This document shows positions 41,937 through 50,300 of a DNA stretch of 64,000 bases, in pieces (positions within the stretch are counted from its first letter, which is position 1; the number at the start of each line of letters is the position of its first letter). The DNA lies in contig JAJRPF010000070.1 of the NCBI GenBank assembly GCA_024280885.1, forward strand, positions 212,411 to 276,410, in the 5' to 3' direction. The notes beneath the pieces were generated by a model. That model worked only from the letters and a program-made list of their open reading frames with translations, did no database searches and had not been told where the DNA came from. The DNA comes from Planctomycetota bacterium. Its GTDB lineage: Bacteria; Planctomycetota; JAJSAM01; JAJVHW01. The position numbers were made by a program, and so were the translations under genes.

Positions 41937-42980
41937 TCAGTCGCTGAACGTGCTGGACTTGCGCACTTGCGACAGCGCGAGGACGACCATCTTCACGTGC
42001 TTCTGCACGTCCACCGAGTCGGGATCGATCTCGAGCGCCTCGTTGTAGATGTCGCGCGCGATGGTCAGCAATCGTTTGGCCTCGCGACGGTGCATCGGCC
42101 GTTCGGTGCCGTCGGGACCGGCTGCGTCAGCGTGCTTCAATCCCTCGAACTCCGCCATCGAGGCCTCTTCGAGCTTGCCGCGGAAGGATCTCGGGAAGTC
42201 CCCGAAGGCGACGTGATGCCGGGCTGCGTTGCGATTTGACGAGCCGATCCCGCTGGCCCCGCGCGGCCGCGCGCTGTCGTCGCCGAGATCGTCACCGAAT
42301 TCGTCACTGAGATCGTTCCCGAGATCGGCGACAAGGTGGCCGGTCATGCCGCCGTGGTCCAGCCCGATCGCGGACATCGCAGCAGCGAGTTGTTTCGAAT
42401 TCCTCACCCGATTGCGGAGCACTGCTTGGAGTCGCTTCTCGACCGGACCGCCGGTGCTCGCGATGTCGAGCAACGTATCGACGAGCGGGGGCAATTCCGC
42501 TGCGCGCCCGGTTCCGCTCGCGAGCAGGACCAGTTCGAGCCACGCTGCCTCGGTCTGTTCCAGCTCCGCGCGACGGCGCACCTCAGCGAGGCGTTCGTCC
42601 TCGGATTGGCCTCCGAGGTCGGGGGCCGGCGTGTCGTCGATGAGAGCCTCGGCGAGCACGGAACGCTGCGCTCCTCGCCGCGCGGCGTCGCGCTGGCTCA
42701 GGTCGTCCGTGATCCCCGCGATCGCATAGAACGTCTGGGCTCCGGAGAAATTGCCCGCGTCGTACGCCTCGTCGCCATTCTGCAACTGCGTTGCTGTTCG
42801 CCGGTGTTTCGGAATGGGGGATTGCGCGACACCGCTTGAGGCTGTCTGGCTCGCCTCGGCTGTGTCGAGGCCGAGCATGTTGCGCACGCCGTCCGCACCC
42901 TGAGGGTGCATGAACACGGCGGCGCCGAGCCCCGAGAGGAGCACGATCACGACGAGGAGCAGGGTCTGGCGCAAGTTCAT
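41937..42980 (-). CDS. Membrane-anchored helical protein, unknown
   Basis: No family was recognised. The 347-residue protein has an N-terminal membrane segment (about residues 4-24) followed by a mostly helical extracytoplasmic part. TPR-like features occur at residues 65-115 (NGDEAYDAGNFSGAQTFYAIAG) and again near 310-335 (AKRLLTIARDIYNEALEID). The middle contains an acidic Asp/Gly stretch near 220-235. It may be a small scaffold of the periplasm. It is transcribed away from the inverted-repeat elements at 43.1-43.5 kb, which lie in its 5' region, and converges with the SH3-like gene. No ribosome site stands out before its ATG. Confidence 0.6.
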   Translation of the reverse strand: MNLRQTLLLVVIVLLSGLGAAVFMHPQGADGVRNMLGLDTAEASQTASSGVAQSPIPKHRRTATQLQNGDEAYDAGNFSGAQTFYAIAGITDDLSQRDAARRGAQRSVLAEALIDDTPAPDLGGQSEDERLAEVRRRAELEQTEAAWLELVLLASGTGRAAELPPLVDTLLDIASTGGPVEKRLQAVLRNRVRNSKQLAAAMSAIGLDHGGMTGHLVADLGNDLSDEFGDDLGDDSARPRGASGIGSSNRNAARHHVAFGDFPRSFRGKLEEASMAEFEGLKHADAAGPDGTERPMHRREAKRLLTIARDIYNEALEIDPDSVDVQKHVKMVVLALSQVRKSSTFSD

Positions 42981-43139
42981 AGGGCAGCAGCGTTCATGGA
43001 GAAGTGCATTGAGAGTGGAAGCTCGAGATCGGTTCTAACTTGGTGTTCGTCGGGCCGAGTTCCGAGGGCGACGACGGCTGATGCCACGATCCCCCCGTTC
43101 CAAGGGAATCGACCGTCCGGAGAGAATACGTTAAGGGTT

Positions 43140-43295
43140 CGCGCAGGAATAAGTTCGTGGGACCGAGGACGAGCGAGGCGGCGTAAGGCCAGGCGCATCG
43201 ACGACGCGACTCATTGCGGAGCCGAGTCGGGGAGGAGAGGCAACGCAGCCTTACGCCGCCGCAGCCGACCGAATCCCCGAAGTTATTCCTGCGCG
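43140..43295. mobile_element. Imperfect fold-back element, about 156 bp
   Basis: The two ends are inverted copies: CGCGCAGGAATAA at 43140 and its complement ending at 43295. Similarity extends with mismatches for about 50 bp to GCGGCGTAAGGC on each arm. It has no coding capacity. It lies seven bases before the element at 43303-43541, in the spacer between the unknown membrane protein and tgt. Confidence 0.6.
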
Positions 43296-43302
43296 GGCCC
43301 CA

Positions 43303-43541
43303 AGAGGGTGTTCCCATAAACAATGGGGCGCCAGTCACACGATGTGCGCTCGGACGGCCTCGACGGCCTGTGCCCCAGTCTGGCGGCGCACATCGCGCGC
43401 CCGCAAGCGGCTTGCCCGTGGAACGTGTCAGCTGCGTTGCGGACGCTCGATGACTCCGTCAGGAGTCGCGTTCGCGACCGCGCCTTGCTGACAGGCTCCA
43501 CGAGCAAGCTGGCGCTCCCACTGTTTATGGGAACACCCTCT
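43303..43541. mobile_element. MITE-like element, 239 bp, with 32-33 bp terminal inverted repeats
   Basis: The left end (43303-43334) and right end (43509-43541) are inverted copies differing only at a few inner positions; both begin AGAGGGTGTTCCCATAAACA. Inside, 43410-43509 forms a second, nearly complete palindrome around a GTCA loop at about 43458, and a further stem (GATGTGCGC/GCGCACATC) lies on the left. No open frame is plausible. A TA follows the right repeat but AA precedes the left one, so there is no clean target duplication. A non-autonomous transposon is the likely explanation. Confidence 0.75.
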
Positions 43542-43603
43542 AACCGGGCCGGTGGCGGGACGCCGTGCAGAAGGTGAGCCGATGACGGTTGGCGGGAGCG
43601 ATC

Positions 43604-44719
43604 TCAGCCTGCGGCGGCGCTCAATCGCGCGAGTGTCGTCGCCCGAAACGAGGTGAATTCGCCCTGCTCCACGGCGCTGCGAGTCGCGCGCGCGAGCTCG
43701 AGCATGAACGTCACGTTGTGCACTGCGAGGAGCGTCCAGACCAGCGGTTCGTCCACCTGGGAGAGGTGTCGGAGGTAGCCCCGCGAGTGGGTGCGACAGG
43801 TCGGACACGGGCAGGTCTCGTCGAGGGGGCGCGGATCTCGGGCATGCTTGAGGTTGCGCATGCGCAGCGTGCCGTTCCAGGTGTGTGCGTGCTTGTGGCG
43901 GGCGTTGCGGGTCGGAAGGACGCAGTCCATCATGTCGATGCCGCACGCGACCGCGTCCAGGAAGTCCTCCGGCGTGCCAACGCCCATCAGGTAGCGCGGT
44001 CGATCCGTCGGGAGCACTCCGGTGGTCGCACGCAGCACGTCCCAGGTCTCAGCGGATGGCTCGCCCACGCTGAAACCTCCGGCGGCATAGCCGGGCGCAT
44101 CCAGTTCCACGAGCGCTTCTGCGCACTCGATGCGGAGATCGGCGTGGATGCCGCCCTGGACGATGGGGAAGAGCGCCTGATCGTCGCGTGTGCGATGCGC
44201 CACGCTGCGGCGCGCCCACCGCACAGTCGTCTCGACGGCCCGTGCGACGGCGTCCTTCTCGGCCGGATACTCGATGCAATGATCGAGCGGCATGATGATG
44301 TCGGCGCCGAGCGCCTCCTCGATCTCGACCACGCTCTCCGGCGTGAAGCGGAGTGTGGCGCCGTCGATCTCGGATTGGAATGTGACGCCATCCGCGTCCA
44401 TCTTCCGGCGGTGCGCGAGCGAGAACACCTGGTAGCCACCTGAGTCCGTGAGCATCGGCCCGTCCCAGCCCATGAACTGGTGGAGGCCACCGAGATCGCG
44501 CACCACGTCGACCCCGGGGCGCTGCATCAAGTGGTAGGCGTTCGAGAGCACGATCCCGGCGCCAGCCGCGCGGAGGTCCGCGACCGTCATGACCTTCATT
44601 GCCGCGCGCGTGCCGACGGGCATGAACATCGGCGTCGTGCACGCGCCGTGCGGCGTGTGCAGCGTGCCCGCGCGCGCGCCGCCGTCGGTAGCGTCGAGAT
44701 CGAAGTGGAACGCGCTCAC
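43604..44719 (-). CDS. tgt: tRNA-guanine(34) transglycosylase
   Basis: This 371-residue cytosolic enzyme swaps guanine-34 for preQ1 in tRNAs with GUN anticodons, on the way to queuosine. The general-base Asp is in MLTDSGGYQVFSLA near residue 90. The nucleophile Asp is in GIDMMDCVLPTRNARH near 262. The zinc site is CPCPTC near 300 with a His about 25 residues later in LLAVHNV. FPIVQGG near 185 is also typical. GTG 44719 overlaps the stop of the SpoIID gene and starts the conserved sequence directly; further in-frame codons upstream lie inside that gene. No queA or queuosine transporter is adjacent. Confidence 0.95.
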   Translation of the reverse strand: MSAFHFDLDATDGGARAGTLHTPHGACTTPMFMPVGTRAAMKVMTVADLRAAGAGIVLSNAYHLMQRPGVDVVRDLGGLHQFMGWDGPMLTDSGGYQVFSLAHRRKMDADGVTFQSEIDGATLRFTPESVVEIEEALGADIIMPLDHCIEYPAEKDAVARAVETTVRWARRSVAHRTRDDQALFPIVQGGIHADLRIECAEALVELDAPGYAAGGFSVGEPSAETWDVLRATTGVLPTDRPRYLMGVGTPEDFLDAVACGIDMMDCVLPTRNARHKHAHTWNGTLRMRNLKHARDPRPLDETCPCPTCRTHSRGYLRHLSQVDEPLVWTLLAVHNVTFMLELARATRSAVEQGEFTSFRATTLARLSAAAG

Positions 44720-45933
44720 CAGAGCTTGACCACGAGTGCGCCCGGGTAATACGTGCGCACGATGTCCTCGGCGCGAGCCGACTGCCCCGCGAGCGTATTC
44801 GCGCCGATCTGACAGAGCCCGACACCGTGCCCCCAACCTCGTCCGGCGATCACAAGTTCGCCGCCCGCGACCTCGATTTGATCAAGCTGACACGAGCGCA
44901 TCTTCGAGGGGCCGATGCGCAGCCGAAAGACAGGGGCGCCCACATCCCTCGACTTGCCCCCGGCGCGGATTCGCAACCGTGTCGCGCGGCCGCCGACGTC
45001 GCGACTCGTCACCTCGAAGGCCTCGAGTGCGCCCTTCAGGCCAGCGGCGCGCACGACGTCCTTCGCGACCAGGCGCGAGTTCCAGCGGAAGTACTTGCTG
45101 GACGTGCACCAATCGCAGCGCACGCCGCTGAGCGCAACCCGATCCGGCACTCCGAACACCGAAGCCGCCGACGCGGTCCGCCCACCGCATGTGCTGTGAT
45201 ACCACGCGCGCAACGGAGTCGCGCCATCGAGGAGCACGAGCCCGCGCGTCGTTTCCGTCGCGTCGCGCGCGATCCGCTGATGCGCGGCCACGGTTGGGAT
45301 GCCGTGGTACTCCTGGTCCTGTCCGCCCGAGTCGGAGACGACGATCGGGGCGCCCTGCGCGTCGGCGGGCACGGACGACAGCGCGTACGTGCGCGCCAGA
45401 ATGGCCTGCGTTCGCTGCGCCTCGCGGTGGAATTTCGCCGGGATCTCGCCCGGCACCACGCCCGCCACATACGTCTCGAGATCCATGACGACGAAGGCGC
45501 CCTGCTCGCCGCCGACGCTGCGCGCGATTCGCAGCACGCCGGGGTAGCGGCGCTTCCCGATCCGCAGGTCACCGTTGGTCTGTGGCGTGAGAACGGCGCC
45601 GTCACGTGGCAGTGAGCGACCCGCGAGCGTGGCCCGTGTCGTCGAGAGGAGGAGTTCGCCGGAGAGACCCGACCCGACGGCGAGCTGTGCTCCCTCGAGG
45701 TCCGCGAGCACCCAGGCTCCCGCGACGCTCACCTGCGCCTTGCCGTCGCGCTGCGGCGCGGCGAGACGCACGCGCACCTCGGGCGTAACACTGCCTGCCC
45801 AACTCGTCTGCGTGCCGGGCGTCGCACTCGTCTGCGTGACGGTCGGTGCATTGCCGGAGCACCCGGCCGCCAATCCGAGCCCGAGGAGGGGCCCAAGTAG
45901 CAGCGCGGAAACGGTTAGCCTCGGCTCCTTCAT
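44716..45933 (-). CDS. SpoIID/LytB-domain lipoprotein
   Basis: This 405-residue envelope protein has a lipoprotein-type signal (LGLAAGCSG, Cys about 20). The SpoIID domain covers about 120-400. In SpoIID this is a lytic transglycosylase that cleaves peptidoglycan strands lacking stem peptides. The catalytic Glu region is VPGEIPAKFHREAQRTQAIL near 180, the metal-site region is YHSTCGGRTASA near 270, and the C-terminal signature is GRGWGHGVGLCQIGA near 370. It lies between ruvB and tgt with 4-base overlaps on both sides. Presence of such an enzyme suggests a peptidoglycan-remodelling role; sporulation is not implied. Confidence 0.88.
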   Translation of the reverse strand: MKEPRLTVSALLLGPLLGLGLAAGCSGNAPTVTQTSATPGTQTSWAGSVTPEVRVRLAAPQRDGKAQVSVAGAWVLADLEGAQLAVGSGLSGELLLSTTRATLAGRSLPRDGAVLTPQTNGDLRIGKRRYPGVLRIARSVGGEQGAFVVMDLETYVAGVVPGEIPAKFHREAQRTQAILARTYALSSVPADAQGAPIVVSDSGGQDQEYHGIPTVAAHQRIARDATETTRGLVLLDGATPLRAWYHSTCGGRTASAASVFGVPDRVALSGVRCDWCTSSKYFRWNSRLVAKDVVRAAGLKGALEAFEVTSRDVGGRATRLRIRAGGKSRDVGAPVFRLRIGPSKMRSCQLDQIEVAGGELVIAGRGWGHGVGLCQIGANTLAGQSARAEDIVRTYYPGALVVKLW

Positions 45934-47012
45934 CCGAAGAGCCGTCCGGACTCGGAGTCGCGCGGATCGCGCTCCTCGGCCCATTCCGTACCGCGCGCGG
46001 TCAGACTGCGCCCGCGCGGGGTGCGCAGAATCCACCCCTGCGTCATCAGAAACGGCTCGTAGACGTCCTCGACAGTCTCCTGTTCCTCGCCAATCGCGAC
46101 GGCCAAGCCCTTCAGACCGACGGGGCGCCCGGCGCGATGCAGCGTAAGGAGCAGCTGACGATCGGTCTCGCCCAGCCCGTGTTCGTCGATCCCGAGTCGT
46201 GCGAGCGCACTGGCCGCACCATCCGCGGTCAGCCGTCCGTCGCCGCGTACCTGGGCGAAGTCGCGGACCCGCTTGACGAGGCGGTTGACGATGCGGGGCG
46301 TGCCGCGCGATCGGGCAGCGATCACCTCGTCGGCGCCCTCGTCGACCTCCACACCAAGGCGCGCCGCCGTGCGACGGACGATCTCAGCGAGTTCGCTCGT
46401 TGCATAGGGCGTCAGTTTCTCGAGGTGCCCGAAACGACTGCGAAACGCCGCGCCAAGCTGGCCTTCGCGGGTTGTCGCGCCGACAAGCGTGAACGGCGGC
46501 AGCGGGACCTTGACGCTCCGAGCGGAGGGGCCCTGATCGATCAAGATGTCGATCTCGTAGTCCTCCATCGCCGAGTAGAGGTATTCCTCGACCACGCGCG
46601 GCAGGCGGTGGATCTCGTCGATGAAGAGCACGTCGCCCTTCTGGAGGTTCGTCAAGATGCCCGCGAGATCGCCCGGGCGGACCAGCGCAGGGGCGCTCGT
46701 CGCCCGGCACTCGGCGCCCATCTCGCGGGCGATGATGTAGGCGAGCGACGTCTTACCCAGCCCGGGCAAGCCCGAGAAGAGCAGGTGGTCGAGCGACTCT
46801 TCGCGTCCGCGGGCGGCCTCGATGAACACCTTGAGGTTGTCCACGAGCGCGGCCTGTCCGACGAATTCGTCGAAGTTGCGCGGCCGGAGTGCGAGGTCGA
46901 GACCGACGTCGGAGTCGTCGCCTTCGGCGCTCAGACAGTCTTCGGAGTACTCGCCTGCGGGGTAGTCGTCTGCCGCGGAGTGGTTATCGGAGGAGTGGTC
47001 TTCGGAGGTCAC
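45930..47012 (-). CDS. ruvB: Holliday junction branch migration helicase RuvB
   Basis: This 360-residue AAA+ motor works with RuvA to move Holliday junctions. It has LRPRNFDEFVGQ near residue 43, Walker A GLPGLGKTSLA near 80, Walker B VLFIDEIHRLPRVVEEYLY near 128, and arginine-finger-region features in GATTREGQLGAAFRSRFG. The C-terminal winged helix has EPFLMTQGWILRTPRGR near 325. An acidic 38-residue extension (Asp/Glu/Ser-rich) precedes the conserved start, which is longer than usual. The GTG start lacks a clear ribosome site, so the extension could partly be untranslated. RuvA and RuvC are not adjacent. Its stop overlaps the spoIID-like start. Confidence 0.95.
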   Translation of the reverse strand: MTSEDHSSDNHSAADDYPAGEYSEDCLSAEGDDSDVGLDLALRPRNFDEFVGQAALVDNLKVFIEAARGREESLDHLLFSGLPGLGKTSLAYIIAREMGAECRATSAPALVRPGDLAGILTNLQKGDVLFIDEIHRLPRVVEEYLYSAMEDYEIDILIDQGPSARSVKVPLPPFTLVGATTREGQLGAAFRSRFGHLEKLTPYATSELAEIVRRTAARLGVEVDEGADEVIAARSRGTPRIVNRLVKRVRDFAQVRGDGRLTADGAASALARLGIDEHGLGETDRQLLLTLHRAGRPVGLKGLAVAIGEEQETVEDVYEPFLMTQGWILRTPRGRSLTARGTEWAEERDPRDSESGRLFG

Positions 47013-47243
47013 GGGTTTTCCGTGCCCGATGGGGGGGAAGAGCGAGCGTACACGTCGGTGACCTGGGTTCGAAGAAGCGGGCGGTGGTCGACGCGATCGC
47101 CCCAGGCGTCCAGAGGCGTGGACAGCAGACGACGCGCGCGCGGTATCCGAACCTACAGCGTCCAGGCTTCAGCCTGATGCCTTCCTCCCGCCGCCGTCCG
47201 CGAGAAGCGGATACGGGCACTCGGCTCGTGCATACTCCCCCGC

Positions 47244-47987
47244 ATGCAGCCCATGCAGGAACCGGTCAAGATCCGCGGCATGTTCGCCGCAATCGCCGGC
47301 ACGTACGACGTGCTCAATCACGTTCTCTCGCTCAATCAGGATCGAGCGTGGCGTACGTTCGCCGTCGAGAAGGCCGAGGTGCGCGTTGGCGACACCGTGC
47401 TCGACGTCTGCTGTGGCACGGGCGATCTCTCGCTGGAGCTCTCGAAGAAGGTCGGGCCTGCCGGGACCGCCATCGGGACCGATTTCTGCGAGGCGATGGT
47501 CGCGATCGGTCGCAAGAAGGCCGACGAGTTGGCGGATCCGGTCCGACTCGGCGTCGCCGACACGTTGCAACTCCCGTTGCGTGACAGCTTGTTTCGGGCG
47601 GTGACCGTGGGTTTCGGCATTCGCAACGTCGCCGACCTGCAGGCGGGAATTCGCGAGATGGCGCGCGTCACACAGCCGGGCGGAAAGGTCGCCATTCTCG
47701 AGTTCACCCAGCCGGCGAACCCACTCTTCCGCTTCGTCTACTACGTCTACTTCCTGATCCTCTTGCCGATCCTCGGCAACCTCGTGTCTGGTGGGAAACG
47801 CAACGCGTATGGCTATCTCCCGCGCTCGGTGCTGGCGTTCCCGGATAGCGACGAGCTCTCCCGCATCGTGGGCGGCTGCGGACTCGACGACGTGCGCGTC
47901 CACTCGCAGACCTTCGGGATCGTGACGGTCCACGTGGGGACGAAGCCAGGAGCTCCCGTCGATCTCGCGGCGGGCCGGGCGGTCTGA
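47244..47987 (+). CDS. ubiE: Demethylmenaquinone/ubiquinone C-methyltransferase
   Basis: This 247-residue SAM-dependent methyltransferase of the UbiE/MenG family performs the last or near-last step of menaquinone synthesis. It shows VRGMF-type start KIRGMFAAIAGTYDVLNHVLS, SAM motif VLDVCCGTGDLSLEL near residue 52, FGIRNVADLQAGIREM near 130 and ILEFTQP near 150, all typical. The ATG at 47244 is used; another ATG lies nine bases downstream. It begins a three-gene plus-strand group with ubiX two bases after its stop and a UbiA prenyltransferase after that. Confidence 0.93.
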   Translation: MQPMQEPVKIRGMFAAIAGTYDVLNHVLSLNQDRAWRTFAVEKAEVRVGDTVLDVCCGTGDLSLELSKKVGPAGTAIGTDFCEAMVAIGRKKADELADPVRLGVADTLQLPLRDSLFRAVTVGFGIRNVADLQAGIREMARVTQPGGKVAILEFTQPANPLFRFVYYVYFLILLPILGNLVSGGKRNAYGYLPRSVLAFPDSDELSRIVGGCGLDDVRVHSQTFGIVTVHVGTKPGAPVDLAAGRAV

Positions 47988-47989
47988 CG

Positions 47990-48640
47990 GTGGGGGCGCC
48001 ACTGCATCTGGTCGTCGCACTTTCCGGAGCGAGTGGCGTGCGCTACGGGCTGCGCTTGCTCCGCGTCGTGCACGCAGCCGGCATCCGCGTGTCGGTGATC
48101 GTCTCCGCGGGGGCCGCGCGCGTCGCCGCCATCGAGGAGGGCTTACAGCTCGACCCCGAGTCGCCGGACCCGCGCGTGCTGCTGGGGCTCCCTGCCGACG
48201 CGCCGGAGCCCGAGCGCATCCGGGGCGTGGCGATCTCCGATATCGCGGCCGCGGTCTGCTCCGGAACGCATCCGACCGCCGCGATGATCGTCGCGCCTTG
48301 CTCCATGGGGACGCTCGCGCGGATTGCTGCGGGGACGTCGATGAACGCCCTCGAACGCAGCGCAGACGTGATGTTGAAGGAGGGACGTCCGCTCGTCCTC
48401 GTGCCCCGCGAGACGCCACTCTCGCGCATTCACCTCGAGAATATGCTCCGGGTCCACGACGCAGGCGCGGCGCTGGTCCCGGCGATGCCCGGCTTCTACG
48501 CGCAGCCCGAGACCATCGACGATCTCGTGGACCAGGTGGTCACCAAGGTCCTCGATCGCCTTGGACCGGGCTGGCCGAGCCTGCCGAGCGATCTGATCCG
48601 GCGCTGGAAGACGCCGCCCCACGACATGAGCGCGTCATGA
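47990..48640 (+). CDS. ubiX: Flavin prenyltransferase UbiX
   Basis: This 216-residue enzyme makes prenylated FMN for the UbiD-type decarboxylases used in quinone synthesis (UbiD, or MqnL in the futalosine route). FMN-binding ALSGASGVRYGLRLLR starts the protein. The prenyl-phosphate site region IVAPCSMGTLARIAAGTSMNALERSADV is near residue 100, and RETPLSRIHLENML near 143. The GTG start is two bases after the ubiE stop. A cognate UbiD-type gene is not in the window. The last residues overlap the start of the UbiA gene. Confidence 0.93.
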   Translation: MGAPLHLVVALSGASGVRYGLRLLRVVHAAGIRVSVIVSAGAARVAAIEEGLQLDPESPDPRVLLGLPADAPEPERIRGVAISDIAAAVCSGTHPTAAMIVAPCSMGTLARIAAGTSMNALERSADVMLKEGRPLVLVPRETPLSRIHLENMLRVHDAGAALVPAMPGFYAQPETIDDLVDQVVTKVLDRLGPGWPSLPSDLIRRWKTPPHDMSAS

Positions 48641-49539
48641 GTGCCCCCGCGGCGGCTGGTCTCGTCTCGAGTGGTCTCCCCGCGATCCTGGCCGACATCC
48701 GTTTCGAGCAGACCCTCTTCTCCCTGCCCTTCATCCTGCTCTCGTCGCTCGTCGCCGCGGACGGCTGGCCGGATGGACGCACCCTCGGGCTCATCCTGGT
48801 GGCCCTGATCGGCGCACGGTCCTCCGCGATGGCCTGCAACCGCTTCGCCGACGCCGACTTCGATGGCCGCAACCCACGCACCGCGGGGCGCGCCGTGCCG
48901 TCCGGACGCGTATCGCGGCGGGCGATGGGCGTGTTCGCACTGGTCGCAGCCGCCGTCTTCCTCGCGGCCGCGGCGGCGTTGAACACCCTCTGCCTGCTGC
49001 TCGCACCCCTCACGCTGGCGTTCCTCATCGGCTACTCGTGGACGAAGCGCGTCACGGCCCTCTGCCATCTCGTGCTCGGGACCACGATTGGAATTGCGCC
49101 GCTCGGTGCGTGGGCCGCCGTCCGGGGCACGTTTCTCGACGCCTCCGGAGCGTTCGAGCCCGGTCCGTGGTTCCTCGCCCTCGGCGTCGCGTTCTGGGTT
49201 GCTGGCTTCGATGTGATCTACGCCTGCCCCGACGCGGACAAGGACGACGCCGAGGGCTTGCACTCCATCCCGCGCGTTGTCGGCGTGTCGCGGGCATTCC
49301 TGCTCTCGGCCGGGATGCACTCCGCCGCGCTCGTGGCATTCGGGACGGCCGGGGCTCTGCTGGGCCTCGGTCCGGTGTTCTGGGGCGGACTGGGGCTCGG
49401 GGCCGTCATTCTCGCGAGCGAGCACGTTCTGGTTCGTCCGGGCCGCTACGAACACATGGCGACGGCGTTCTTCCGTCTGAACGCCGTCTTCAGCGCGGTG
49501 CTCCTGATCACCGGAGCGGTGGATATCTTCACTCGCTGA
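48637..49539 (+). CDS. UbiA-family prenyltransferase (MqnP/UbiA-like)
   Basis: This 300-residue polytopic membrane enzyme attaches a polyprenyl chain to an aromatic acid. The first aspartate motif is NRFADADFDGRNPRT near residue 68, with the Mg/diphosphate residues N-R-x2-D-x3-D, and the second is DVIYACPDADKDD near 195. Eight to nine membrane helices are visible. It lies in one operon with ubiE and ubiX, and no shikimate-route men genes are present, so a role in the futalosine menaquinone pathway (MqnP) is plausible. A 4-hydroxybenzoate role (UbiA) cannot be excluded. ATG 48637 overlaps the ubiX stop. Confidence 0.88.
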   Translation: MSAPAAAGLVSSGLPAILADIRFEQTLFSLPFILLSSLVAADGWPDGRTLGLILVALIGARSSAMACNRFADADFDGRNPRTAGRAVPSGRVSRRAMGVFALVAAAVFLAAAAALNTLCLLLAPLTLAFLIGYSWTKRVTALCHLVLGTTIGIAPLGAWAAVRGTFLDASGAFEPGPWFLALGVAFWVAGFDVIYACPDADKDDAEGLHSIPRVVGVSRAFLLSAGMHSAALVAFGTAGALLGLGPVFWGGLGLGAVILASEHVLVRPGRYEHMATAFFRLNAVFSAVLLITGAVDIFTR

Positions 49540-49676
49540 TCCGCCCGCTGGTCCGTCCTCTCCTTCGCCCGTCCCCTTCAGGCGCTATCCTTGTCGCTTC
49601 CACGCGGGTCGCGCGACCCATGTGTCTGCGAGCCTCGTCGGAGACGAACGAACGGCTCAGCCCGGAGGAAATGTCG

Positions 49677-50300
49677 ATGGCGCTCGTGAGTTGGCTGGTC
49701 GATGGTGCAGATCCGGCGTCGATGAACCCCGAAGAGGTCCGCCGACTCGCGAATACCCTGCGCGTCCGCGAGGAGCAGGCGATCGCGCGGCTGGAGTCGC
49801 TTGTCGGCGAGCAGGCTTCGCTGGTCTCGCGCGGCGCCGCCACGCCGTCGCCAGCGCTGCGTCGTGCGCTCGCGCGCCGCCACGGTCGTCTCTCCGAGGA
49901 CGTCTACGACGTCGATCGCGAGCTGTCGCGTATGGGCAAGGAACTCGCCGGTCTGCGGGCCATCCGCGAACTGCTGCGCGAGGGTGTGTCGCTGGCGGCT
50001 CCGCGCGACGCGGCGCCCCTGCTCACTCTCGTCAACGACGTTGACACGACCGAGGATTTCTTCGCTGCGGAGCTTGCTGCGGCGTTGCGCGCCGGACAGG
50101 TCAAGCGCAAGCGCCACGCCGCACGCCGCTCCGGACCCGATCTGATGGAGGTCTGGGAGAAGATGGACCGCGGTGAGATCTCGTCGGCGAAGGAGGTTCT
50201 GCGCGCACGAGAAGCGCGCGCTCCCGAGGCTGCCGGCGCGTCCGCGAAGGCAGCCGCCAAGGCAGCGAAAACGCCCGGTGCTCGAGGCGGTGGGGAGTGA
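49677..50300 (+). CDS. Hypothetical charged helical protein before holA
   Basis: No family was recognised. This 207-residue protein is mostly helical and charged, with a coiled-coil-like stretch (about residues 20-110: VREEQAIARLESLVGEQ, then VDRELSRMGKELAGLRAI) and an Ala/Lys-rich tail (about 175-207). No signal peptide or membrane segment is visible. ATG 49677 lies eight bases after GGAGG; ATG 49671 and ATG 49620 in the same frame are alternatives. Its stop overlaps the GTG of holA, so both proteins are probably made together. A replication or repair link is only inferred from that overlap. Confidence 0.6.
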   Translation: MALVSWLVDGADPASMNPEEVRRLANTLRVREEQAIARLESLVGEQASLVSRGAATPSPALRRALARRHGRLSEDVYDVDRELSRMGKELAGLRAIRELLREGVSLAAPRDAAPLLTLVNDVDTTEDFFAAELAAALRAGQVKRKRHAARRSGPDLMEVWEKMDRGEISSAKEVLRAREARAPEAAGASAKAAAKAAKTPGARGGGE

